A DNA stretch of 37,661 bases from contig JAFRMA010000019.1 of NCBI GenBank assembly GCA_017430925.1, forward strand, positions 1 through 37,661, given 5' to 3'. Both the position numbers and the translations under genes were made by a program. The notes under the pieces were generated by a model that was not told the DNA's origin, did not search any database, and worked only from the letters and a program-made list of their open reading frames with translations. The stretch is from Solobacterium sp. (GTDB lineage Bacteria > Bacillota_I > Bacilli_A > Erysipelotrichales > Erysipelotrichaceae). Shown one piece after another: positions 31,158-37,661 of the stretch; positions within the stretch are counted from its first letter, which is position 1; every line of letters begins with the position of its first letter.

Positions 31158-31814
31158 GTGACACAGAAAGTCTATTCACGATTATCATACAAAAGAATAT
31201 TCCTGTCTCTTTGCATGTTTGCGGGTGTACGGGGTATTGCGGAAGCTTCGAATCTGATCCTGCAGGATTACACGATTTCCTATACTTTTGCGATCAATCT
31301 GATTGGCTGGATGATGGTCATCTATGACTGGAATCTGTTTGCGATCCACTACAACCGGTTTAAAAAGAACCCGAGAGACGGGTTCTTGTTTACGATTATC
31401 GGCCTGGTGCTGCTTGCTTTGTGGAATTACGTCAACCAGAATTTCTTACATGGCTTTACGCTGTTTCCGGATGCTGCAACGATTCATGCTTATCCGTTCG
31501 CGCTGCCTGTATTCCTTCTTGCTTACACTTATATCTGGGCAGTCATCATTGCCATATCTTTTAAATGTACTACCGATCACTTTGATATCCGGGATAAGGA
31601 ACTTCTGATCATTCTCTCTTCAGGATTTGTCTTCGGTCTGATCTATACTCTGTTATTCGCTTCCTGGACAGTAACTGTCCTGGTTCCCACGTATCTTTAC
31701 AGTACAGTACAGATCATCATCCTGTCGTATCTCTATAACCAGTCCAGTTCACTGATTCCTGGTATTCTTGCGATGGGTACCATAACTTTGATCAATATTC
31801 TGATGATCCTCTGA
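31158..31814 (+). CDS. Hypothetical integral membrane protein
   Basis: This 218-residue protein has about six membrane helices and few charged residues. I do not recognise it with confidence. The last third (SSGFVFGLIYTLLFASW, then YLYNQSSSLIPGILAMG) has the outline of CPBP/CAAX-type proteases, but the EE and H motifs needed for metal binding are missing, so it may be an inactive relative or unrelated. The start is GTG with AGGAGG 7 nt upstream. It ends exactly where the convergent hpf gene ends. Confidence 0.7.
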   Translation: MTQKVYSRLSYKRIFLSLCMFAGVRGIAEASNLILQDYTISYTFAINLIGWMMVIYDWNLFAIHYNRFKKNPRDGFLFTIIGLVLLALWNYVNQNFLHGFTLFPDAATIHAYPFALPVFLLAYTYIWAVIIAISFKCTTDHFDIRDKELLIILSSGFVFGLIYTLLFASWTVTVLVPTYLYSTVQIIILSYLYNQSSSLIPGILAMGTITLINILMIL

Positions 31815-32339
31815 TTATTCGTCAATTTCAATCAATCCGTATCCGCCGCCGTGACGCTTGTAGGTGACGGATATTTTATCTGTCTCATCATCGGTGAAGA
31901 TGAAGAAACTATGTCCCAGAAGTTCCATCTGCATGATTGCTTCATCCAGATCCATCTTCGAAGCCGTAATTGACTTTGTCTTTACCGGTATATCCTGTTC
32001 CTCTGCTTCGATTTCCTCAATAAATGTCTCTGCCAGACTGTCTTTATGTCTGCGGTTCAGACGTGTCTTCTGTCTGCGGATCTGATCTTCCAGCTTATCA
32101 ACCGCAAGATCGATTGCCGCATAGAAATCTTCATGAGTAACTTCGGAACGAAGAAGACCTACTTTGGTCGGAATCGTAACTTCGATTTTCTGAGAGTTTG
32201 GATAAACTCTCGTTACGACCCGTGCGATGGTATTATCATCAATGATCAGGTATTTGGTAAGACCAGATAGTTTCTTTTCAATTTGCTCACGCATGTTGGA
32301 AGTAACCGTAATATTTTTACCAATAATTTCAAATAACAT
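31815..32339 (-). CDS. hpf: Long-form ribosome hibernation promoting factor
   Basis: This 174-residue protein has the N-terminal RaiA/HPF domain (FEIIGKNITVTSNMREQIEKK, then IEVTIPTKVGLLRSEVTHEDFYAAID) that sits in the 30S decoding site. A charged linker follows, then the C-terminal dimer domain (KSITASKMDLDEAIMQMELLGHSFFIFTDDETDKISVTYKR) that pairs two 70S ribosomes into 100S particles. GAGG lies 7 nt before the ATG at 32339; two codons upstream there is a GTG with no spacing. It ends flush with the convergent membrane-protein gene and has no visible terminator. Confidence 0.96.
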   Translation of the reverse strand: MLFEIIGKNITVTSNMREQIEKKLSGLTKYLIIDDNTIARVVTRVYPNSQKIEVTIPTKVGLLRSEVTHEDFYAAIDLAVDKLEDQIRRQKTRLNRRHKDSLAETFIEEIEAEEQDIPVKTKSITASKMDLDEAIMQMELLGHSFFIFTDDETDKISVTYKRHGGGYGLIEIDE

Positions 32340-32442
32340 AAACACACCTCTTTTCTTTCTGTTGTTCTTCTATTTGAAATATATTATGTGAAATATTTAT
32401 CTTTACCTGATTCTATTTTAACAGAAATTTGCAGGTTTTACA

Positions 32443-33918
32443 CTACTTCACCAGATCTTTTAACCAGCGGAAGACAATAACCATGGCATAGGTATCCATA
32501 CCGCAGTACTGCTTTAATTGCTCTTCAATCTTCTGTTTATCCCGGTCTGCCTCATTACGGTCAAGACGTCTCCACTGGTACACCGCATCCATCCCCTGGT
32601 TGATATCCAGGTCATTGTACAGATGCTTATCCAGGATGCCGGTAATGGTCTTTAAAGAGAGACTTCCGGCCATACGCACATCGTATACGATCCCGTTCTC
32701 AAAAGGAATCTGCAGATCTTCCACACGGTCGATAATACTCTGGATTTCCCCGGTGTATTGAGGAAATTGCTCCATCATTTCATACAGACGGATAATCTCT
32801 GCCCCTGAGGCGTTATAAGCCACTACACTGCCGGATTTGGGCAGATCGTGGATCAATCCGCGGATAAAGTCTCTGCGGTCATCCTGGGTATCCAGAAATA
32901 TCTTGTGTTCCACCCTGCCGTCTTCGTACAGCAGATGTACGGAATACTCAAACGGCAGAACGTCAAACGGACGCATACCTTCATACGGAGGCACCGCATA
33001 TCGTTCCCACTCAAAGTCAATAAATGCGATCGGATATTGGATACGGTCCAGCCAGGTACGCAGGGCTGCCTTATCCGCATAAGTACCTCCCTGCCGGTCT
33101 GCCATGATCTGGGCATACTGCAGCGGTAATCCTTCAATCCTGTATGGATCCGCATCTTTCAGTTCTCTGCGGCCTTCCTTGAGCATATCATACTTGTACT
33201 GTGAAGATACCAGGGTCTCCAGGGAATCCGGTTTCTTTTCCGCTTCCTCCGCGAAGCACAATTCCGCAAACCGGCATACCTGTCTGCCCATACAGGCAGA
33301 TGTCTTCTGGGGAATCTCTGTCTCATCATAGACAAAATCATGCATATCATGTATCAGAGATGTAAAGTCAAAAGGATGCTCAGAGATATATGTCTGAAGA
33401 TCCGCAGAGGGATTATTCTTATCCGTGTAGAAACAATCACTGATCCGGATCAAAGCGTCAATATCCAGAGATTCACCACGTACATAATCCGCGTTCAGGT
33501 GAACAATGTATATATGATCCGGTATGATTCCGCAATGTTCCAGCACCCACGTTGTTGAAGAATAATATTCCGGGTCTGCCGGTCTTGGATATAAGCCGAG
33601 ATACAGGAAATACAGGTCGGTCATTCCCTCATATCTGTGCAGTACCGGTACTCTGACTCTCAAATCTCCGTAGGCAAAACGCGCGTTAACCAGCCATTCC
33701 TGCTGTTCCAGCATGTTCAGCGCCAGTTCCGCATCATCTCCCGGCTGTCCTTCAAAACATCCGGTGATCCTGAGTTTCTGTTTCACCAGGTCGATCAGTG
33801 TTTCATCCATGCGTACATAATGATGAAATTCATTCCTGGGCATATTCCGGTCAAGGAAAAACAGGCGCCGGCAGCGGCGGAATTTCTTCAGATCGGAATA
33901 ATGGTATGTCTCACTCAT
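32443..33918 (-). CDS. DUF2779 protein: Cas4-like iron-sulfur module plus DEDD-type exonuclease domain
   Basis: This 491-residue protein matches DUF2779. The N-terminal half looks like a Cas4/AddB-type domain: YSDLKKFRRCRRLFF with C16, and a later CMGRQVCRFAELC with C209, C215 and C221, a likely 4Fe-4S set. HLNADYVRGESLDIDAL (near 140) is a DUF2779 mark. The usual E-x-K after the D at about 101 is not seen (DLYFLYLGLYPRP), so this nuclease site may be lost. The C-terminal half carries FIDFEWERYAVP (D301, E303), YNASGAEI (N369, E374) and YCGMDTYA (D475), an RNase H-like exonuclease set. AAAGGAG lies 6 nt before the ATG at 33918. It overlaps rimO by 8 nt. Confidence 0.8.
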   Translation of the reverse strand: MSETYHYSDLKKFRRCRRLFFLDRNMPRNEFHHYVRMDETLIDLVKQKLRITGCFEGQPGDDAELALNMLEQQEWLVNARFAYGDLRVRVPVLHRYEGMTDLYFLYLGLYPRPADPEYYSSTTWVLEHCGIIPDHIYIVHLNADYVRGESLDIDALIRISDCFYTDKNNPSADLQTYISEHPFDFTSLIHDMHDFVYDETEIPQKTSACMGRQVCRFAELCFAEEAEKKPDSLETLVSSQYKYDMLKEGRRELKDADPYRIEGLPLQYAQIMADRQGGTYADKAALRTWLDRIQYPIAFIDFEWERYAVPPYEGMRPFDVLPFEYSVHLLYEDGRVEHKIFLDTQDDRRDFIRGLIHDLPKSGSVVAYNASGAEIIRLYEMMEQFPQYTGEIQSIIDRVEDLQIPFENGIVYDVRMAGSLSLKTITGILDKHLYNDLDINQGMDAVYQWRRLDRNEADRDKQKIEEQLKQYCGMDTYAMVIVFRWLKDLVK

Positions 33919-35224
33919 CCGCATCTCCTTTATCTACTGCAGTCATACTATGTCCGCTGATCCGGATATATTCAGCCTTGATCATATCTCCCGGCTTGAG
34001 GTTTCTGTCACTGCGTACACGTACAAAGCCGTCTGTCCCGTCCGGCGCGAACATCTCACTTCGTCCCTTATACATGGAGGTGATCCCCTCATATCCTTCG
34101 ATCAGGATCTTGCAGGAATGATGTAACAGTTTCTGCCGGTCTTCCTGTACAATGCGGTTCTGAAGCTCGTAGATCTCCTGTAAACGGCGTTCTTTTTCTT
34201 CCGGCGGCACGTCATCTTCCAGTTCATAACTCGGTGTATCTTCTTCTTTGGAGTAGGTAAACGCGCCGAGATGGTCCCAGCGGATCTTCTCCAGCAAGTC
34301 CAGACTAAACTGATGATCCTCTTCTGTCTCTCCGGGGAACCCGGCAATCAGGGTTGTCCGCAGTACGGCGTCTTCAAACGTGTTACGGATCGTCTGTACA
34401 CGTTCCAGGATCTCTTCACGGCTTCCTCTGCGGTTCATTGCCCGTAACATCCGGTTTGAGCCATGCTGGGTGGGAATATCAAAATACGGAAGAATATGCC
34501 TGGACTGACGTATCGTTTCCAGCAGGTCATCCGGTATTTCATCCGGATACAGATACAGGATACGGATCCAGTGCAGACCTTCGATCTCATCCAGTTGTTT
34601 CAACAGAGATGACAGATGCAGATGACGATCCCAGTCATACCCATAGCGGGAAGAATCCTGCGCAATCAGATTCAGTTCTTTTACTCCCTGAGAGGCTAAA
34701 CGTCTGGCTTCTCTGACCAGTTCTTCCTCCGGGAAGGAATCCAATGGTCCGCGGATTCCGGGAATCGCGCAGTAACTGCACTTGTTGTCACACCCTTCCG
34801 CAATCTTCAGATATGCCATCCATGGCTTCCCGGATAAGATCCTGGCAGTCTTTCCGTAGGTATTGGGAATCTTTACCCCGAGTTCTTCACTGAGGATCTT
34901 TCCAAGGTTCTTATACTCATCGAGCGTAATGAAGCGGTCTACTTCCGGCAGTTCTTCGATCAACTGAGGTTTATACCTCTGGGACAGACATCCCATGACA
35001 ATGAGTTTTTTCAATCCCTGTTCCTTGTAGGACGCAGCCTCAAGGATCGTATCAATAGCTTCGGTCTTGGCACTTTCTATAAATCCGCAGGTGTTGATGA
35101 TGATTGCTTCCGCATCTTCATAGTTTTGTACGATTTCCTGGTTTCCGAGGGAAAGGATGCCTAACAGATTCTCAGTATCCACAAGATTCTTTGCGCATCC
35201 CAGTGATATTACACCAATTTTCAT
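33911..35224 (-). CDS. rimO: Ribosomal protein S12 methylthiotransferase
   Basis: This 437-residue radical-SAM enzyme adds a methylthio group to the conserved Asp of ribosomal protein S12. The UPF0004 domain holds C10, C46 and C79 (SLGCAKN, NTCGFIE, MGCLSQR). The radical-SAM motif CDNKCSYC (C145, C149, C152) binds the second cluster, and IPGIRGPLDS follows. A TRAM domain closes the protein (about 370-437). SLGCAKNLVDTE is typical of RimO rather than MiaB. AGGAGA lies 7 nt before the ATG at 35224. The DUF2779 gene starts inside its 3' end. Confidence 0.95.
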   Translation of the reverse strand: MKIGVISLGCAKNLVDTENLLGILSLGNQEIVQNYEDAEAIIINTCGFIESAKTEAIDTILEAASYKEQGLKKLIVMGCLSQRYKPQLIEELPEVDRFITLDEYKNLGKILSEELGVKIPNTYGKTARILSGKPWMAYLKIAEGCDNKCSYCAIPGIRGPLDSFPEEELVREARRLASQGVKELNLIAQDSSRYGYDWDRHLHLSSLLKQLDEIEGLHWIRILYLYPDEIPDDLLETIRQSRHILPYFDIPTQHGSNRMLRAMNRRGSREEILERVQTIRNTFEDAVLRTTLIAGFPGETEEDHQFSLDLLEKIRWDHLGAFTYSKEEDTPSYELEDDVPPEEKERRLQEIYELQNRIVQEDRQKLLHHSCKILIEGYEGITSMYKGRSEMFAPDGTDGFVRVRSDRNLKPGDMIKAEYIRISGHSMTAVDKGDADE

Positions 35225-35260
35225 GTTTGTTCTCCTGTATAGATTGTACACTAGAACGAT

Positions 35261-35286
35261 AAAAGACGCACCTCAGGGATGCGTCT
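35261..35286 (-). terminator. Intrinsic terminator of pepC
   Basis: On the minus strand AGACGCA and TGCGTCT form a 7-bp stem with a 9-nt loop, followed by TTTTATC. It lies 6 nt after the pepC stop. Confidence 0.75.
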
Positions 35287-35291
35287 ATCTG

Positions 35292-36629
35292 TTAATCTGC
35301 CAGTGATCCGAACGGGTCCCACGGTTCCAGAACGATTGGTTCTGTCTTCAGGGCTTTCTGCTGTTTCGCAGTCAGATACTTCTTGTGCACTACTGCTTCA
35401 AAGACATACTTGTCAAACCATGTATCTGTACAGATATAATATCCGGCATTGGCTACCGTATCACCCCAGGAGTTTTCAATCTTCCAGCGTGTCGGTTTAC
35501 CCTTCACCAGATTGACACCGGTAAATACCATGGCATGGTTCATGGCGCTGTGGCGGGCATCCAGCATTTCTGCCTTGGTCATATCCAGATGCATATCGAA
35601 TGTTCCCGCATAGTCAAACTGCGCATCATCCCAGAGTCCGGTTTCACGGTTGATATCCTTGCCGGCGTCACAGCCGAACCAGACGATATTCCCGTCTTTC
35701 AGCTGGTCAAGAATCGCTTTCTTGAACTCATTGATCGGGAGATTGAGGTAAGATACAGGGTTGCCGTCAACGACATTTCCGAGATACTTCACGGTATACA
35801 TCTTGTGGAACGGCTTATCCGCTGTCGGCCCGTTGATGATACCGACATAGTCATCCAGATCTTCTCCGAGATACTTTTCATAGAATTCCTTCGGTGTTAC
35901 GTTGTACTTCGCGTGATACTTCTTCTTGTCATCGACATATTCAAACGTGAAGCTCTTCGGCGGCACACCGAGACAGCTGCACAGCACACCGTAACATTCC
36001 TGCAGACATTCTTCCTTCAGAGCCTGAAGTTCTTCTTTCTTTCCTTCCGCGTTGATTCTCTTGGAATCTGCCACAAACTTGCGCAGACGTCCGTTGATGA
36101 GACGCATCATACCCATGGTATTGCTGGACTGGAAGGTCTCCGGCATCGCGGTCTTCGGGCATAATCCGTACTTCTTGACAACCGATACCATCATATCCCA
36201 CTGACCGCCGTCATTGGTTACGGTCTCCAGAAGATAGCGCATGGTTTCATCGGAGTATGGTGTATCCACTTCCTGCAGGGCAGCTTCCAGGAACCAGTTG
36301 ACTTTCTCCAGTTTGTCATAGAAAGTGATAAAATTCTGGGAAAGTTCAAACTTTTCAATATGATACTTCTTGGCGATCATCTCGCGGAGCACATTCAGAC
36401 TTGAGAAGATCCAGCAGCGTCCGGATTTCTTCTGGTTTGTGGCGGGCATGGTCTTGATGTCAATGGAGAACAGGAACGGGTTGGCCTCTTCTGCCTCAAA
36501 GACGCTGGATATCCTGGTGATATCGTTGTTGGTCAGCGCGTTTCGTACGACACGTGCTTTGTCGTTCTGCCGGTAGGTTTCTTCCATCCGGTTCAGATCT
36601 TCAGCTTTAATCGCCTGCATTTTTGTCAT
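35292..36629 (-). CDS. pepC: C1 family aminopeptidase (bleomycin hydrolase/PepC)
   Basis: This 445-residue cytoplasmic cysteine aminopeptidase trims peptides from the N-terminus. The catalytic triad is visible: C72 in QKKSGRCWIFSSLNVLR, H365 in MNHAMVFTG and N386 in KIENSWGD. The usual C-terminal arm that reaches into the active site is present (LEPWDPFGSLAD), with one residue beyond the common ending. AAAGAGG lies 8 nt before the ATG. It is a single-gene unit between a promoter with a palindrome and a terminator. Confidence 0.95.
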   Translation of the reverse strand: MTKMQAIKAEDLNRMEETYRQNDKARVVRNALTNNDITRISSVFEAEEANPFLFSIDIKTMPATNQKKSGRCWIFSSLNVLREMIAKKYHIEKFELSQNFITFYDKLEKVNWFLEAALQEVDTPYSDETMRYLLETVTNDGGQWDMMVSVVKKYGLCPKTAMPETFQSSNTMGMMRLINGRLRKFVADSKRINAEGKKEELQALKEECLQECYGVLCSCLGVPPKSFTFEYVDDKKKYHAKYNVTPKEFYEKYLGEDLDDYVGIINGPTADKPFHKMYTVKYLGNVVDGNPVSYLNLPINEFKKAILDQLKDGNIVWFGCDAGKDINRETGLWDDAQFDYAGTFDMHLDMTKAEMLDARHSAMNHAMVFTGVNLVKGKPTRWKIENSWGDTVANAGYYICTDTWFDKYVFEAVVHKKYLTAKQQKALKTEPIVLEPWDPFGSLAD

Positions 36630-36648
36630 AGGATTACCTCTTTCTGTA

Positions 36649-36671
36649 TTTATACTGTACTACAGTGTAGT
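36649..36671 (-). promoter_or_regulatory. pepC -10 and palindrome ACTACAGTGTAGT
   Basis: On the minus strand TATAAA (36649-36654) is the likely -10. Directly upstream lies the 13-bp palindrome ACTACA-G-TGTAGT (36659-36671), in the spacer between the -35 and -10 regions. The TACA/TGTA half-sites recall BlaI/CopY-type boxes, but with one central base instead of two. A repressor site is plausible. Confidence 0.45.
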
Positions 36672-36688
36672 TCACTATCCGTTTGTTA

Positions 36689-37636
36689 TCAGGGCAGGAT
36701 CTTACGCAGATCCTCAATCAGCTGCTGTGTACGCAGTCTTACGCCCTCGTCTGTGAGATGAAGATTCGAATCATAGAAGAGCTCATAAGGATAGAAATAA
36801 TCCGTAAAATCAGAGATTACCGGGCAATCCAGACGTTCTTCCAATTCGCTCTGGAATGCCTCATATTCGGCTTTCTCCGGCGTGTATTCTCCATCTCCGA
36901 TCGGATATGACGCAATCACAAGCATAGCGCCCTGTTCATTCAGCCAGGCATTCAGTTCATTGATCCGGTTCACACAGAGATCGTTGATCTGCGGCAAGGG
37001 AACACTGTCCTTAGTAAACGTAAAGATACTCTCCGGACGCGGATATACATCATCTCCGTATTCATTGAAGGCTGCTCTGGACATAAACCCTTCCGTACCA
37101 TCCACAATCACTTCCCTGCCCGTGATCTTCTCACGGATCCACTTCACACTGGCTTTAAAGGCATAGCGGGGAAGTGCCCTGGCCATATTCAGGATATCCT
37201 TCTTACGGATCAGAGGTCTCAGGTCTTCGTGGTTTTCTATGGTCATCCAGACAAGTTCCGGATTCGGTATCATATCATCATCACTGTAAGTATTATGCGC
37301 AAGGACATAGATATCCCCTTCATGTACATCCAGACGGCATACCTGTTCATCAAAAGGATTGCCGAAACCTCCATGCATACCCATATTGACAACCGGGATA
37401 CCATAAGTATCTTCAATCGCTTTTGAGTCTATGCCAAACGCCAGATTGGAATTACCCACCAGCACGATCCGCGGTCCTTCAATACTCTTCAGACGGGCTA
37501 CCTTGTCGATCATTGCGGAAGTATAGATACGTTCGTATTCCGGCGGTACAAGCGCAAAAAAGACGGCACATAGTCCGCTGACCAGCAGGACCAGTGTCAG
37601 AAGGAAGACAGCGATCGTACGGATAAATCGTTTCAT
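36689..37636 (-). CDS. Membrane-anchored SGNH-like protein (AlgJ/DltD-type partner)
   Basis: This 315-residue protein has an N-terminal membrane segment (about 6-30); the rest is outside. It has SGNH-hydrolase-like blocks: LVGNSNLAFGID with S63, NMGMHGGFGNP near 85, and DSNLHLTDEG near the end with H293, where GDSL is changed to GNS. Such proteins often pair with a membrane-bound O-acyltransferase (MBOAT) and complete transfer of an acyl or other group to a surface polymer. The few bases visible upstream could encode an FRF ending typical of MBOAT proteins, which fits. GGGGTAAG lies before the ATG. The acceptor is unknown. Confidence 0.78.
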   Translation of the reverse strand: MKRFIRTIAVFLLTLVLLVSGLCAVFFALVPPEYERIYTSAMIDKVARLKSIEGPRIVLVGNSNLAFGIDSKAIEDTYGIPVVNMGMHGGFGNPFDEQVCRLDVHEGDIYVLAHNTYSDDDMIPNPELVWMTIENHEDLRPLIRKKDILNMARALPRYAFKASVKWIREKITGREVIVDGTEGFMSRAAFNEYGDDVYPRPESIFTFTKDSVPLPQINDLCVNRINELNAWLNEQGAMLVIASYPIGDGEYTPEKAEYEAFQSELEERLDCPVISDFTDYFYPYELFYDSNLHLTDEGVRLRTQQLIEDLRKILP

Positions 37637-37648
37637 TCTCTTACCCCA

Positions 37649-37661
37649 TCAGAACCGGAAA
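37649..37661 (-). CDS. Possible 3' end of an upstream gene (MBOAT-like ending)
   Basis: One minus-strand frame reads F-R-F-stop, with the stop 12 nt before the SGNH gene. DltB/AlgI-type O-acyltransferases often end in YFxF or similar. Only 13 nt are visible and another frame (stop TAA further on) is open too, so this is weak. Confidence 0.25.

Noticed and set aside
31158..31814. CPBP/CAAX protease assignment for the membrane protein
   Set aside because: The EE and His motifs needed for activity are absent, so only a remote likeness is noted.

Overview
The window is ordinary chromosomal DNA of a low-to-moderate GC Gram-positive bacterium (Bacillota). Strong AGGAGG-type ribosome binding sites, sigma-A-like promoters, lipoprotein signal peptides, a long-form ribosome hibernation factor, a small gene resembling the MG284/MPN403 family and a PduL-type phosphotransacylase without microcompartment genes point to the Erysipelotrichia (Solobacterium/Bulleidia-like relatives). 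That placement is inference. No transposase, phage, plasmid or CRISPR feature was seen.

Layout. 1-394: five tRNA genes on the minus strand (Ser partial, Ile2, Met, Pro, Arg). 510-3739: a minus-strand surface-glycan block (flippase, two family 2 glycosyltransferases, DUF2304 protein). 3859-4070: tRNA-Cys and tRNA-Leu on the plus strand with one promoter and one terminator. 4105-6818: pseudouridine catabolism (psuK-psuG) and a metallo-beta-lactamase-fold hydrolase. 6882-11684: a polyamine uptake operon (XRE-cupin regulator, potA, potB, potC, potD); its PotA carries a large insertion. 11819-14753: nagB divergent from a phosphodiester glycosidase and an unknown membrane-anchored protein. 14788-16092: an Ig-like lipoprotein and PduL. 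16161-22109: a five-gene glycan operon (two flippases around three glycosyltransferases). 22212-22908: yceD-rpmF. 23015-25158: a DUF401 permease and an alpha/beta hydrolase. 25228-28846: tmcAL, yebC, a metallophosphatase and an Alg13/Alg14-like split glycosyltransferase. 28852-32339: ptsI, a sigma-region-4-like gene with a structured leader, a membrane protein and hpf. 32443-37636: a DUF2779 protein, rimO, pepC and an SGNH-like protein, apparently preceded by a gene that runs off the right edge.

How the genes work together. Much of the window serves the envelope: lipid-linked glycans are built by family 2 and Alg13/14-type transferases, exported by three flippases, and possibly trimmed or modified by the phosphodiester glycosidase and the SGNH protein. 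The rest covers nutrient salvage (polyamines, amino sugars, pseudouridine, peptides, PTS sugars) and translation housekeeping (tRNAs, L32, TmcAL, RimO, HPF).

The most unusual signals are: (i) two tandem Ig-like repeats inserted in the TOBE domain of the cytoplasmic ATPase PotA; (ii) a perfectly symmetric promoter that reads TTGTAT-17-TACAAT on both strands between yebC and the phosphatase; (iii) a terminator for yebC embedded inside the convergent tmcAL gene; (iv) a Shine-Dalgarno-sequestering leader on the sigma-like gene; and (v) a DUF2779 protein that keeps its iron-sulfur cysteines and exonuclease residues but seems to lack the E-x-K of its nuclease-like domain.
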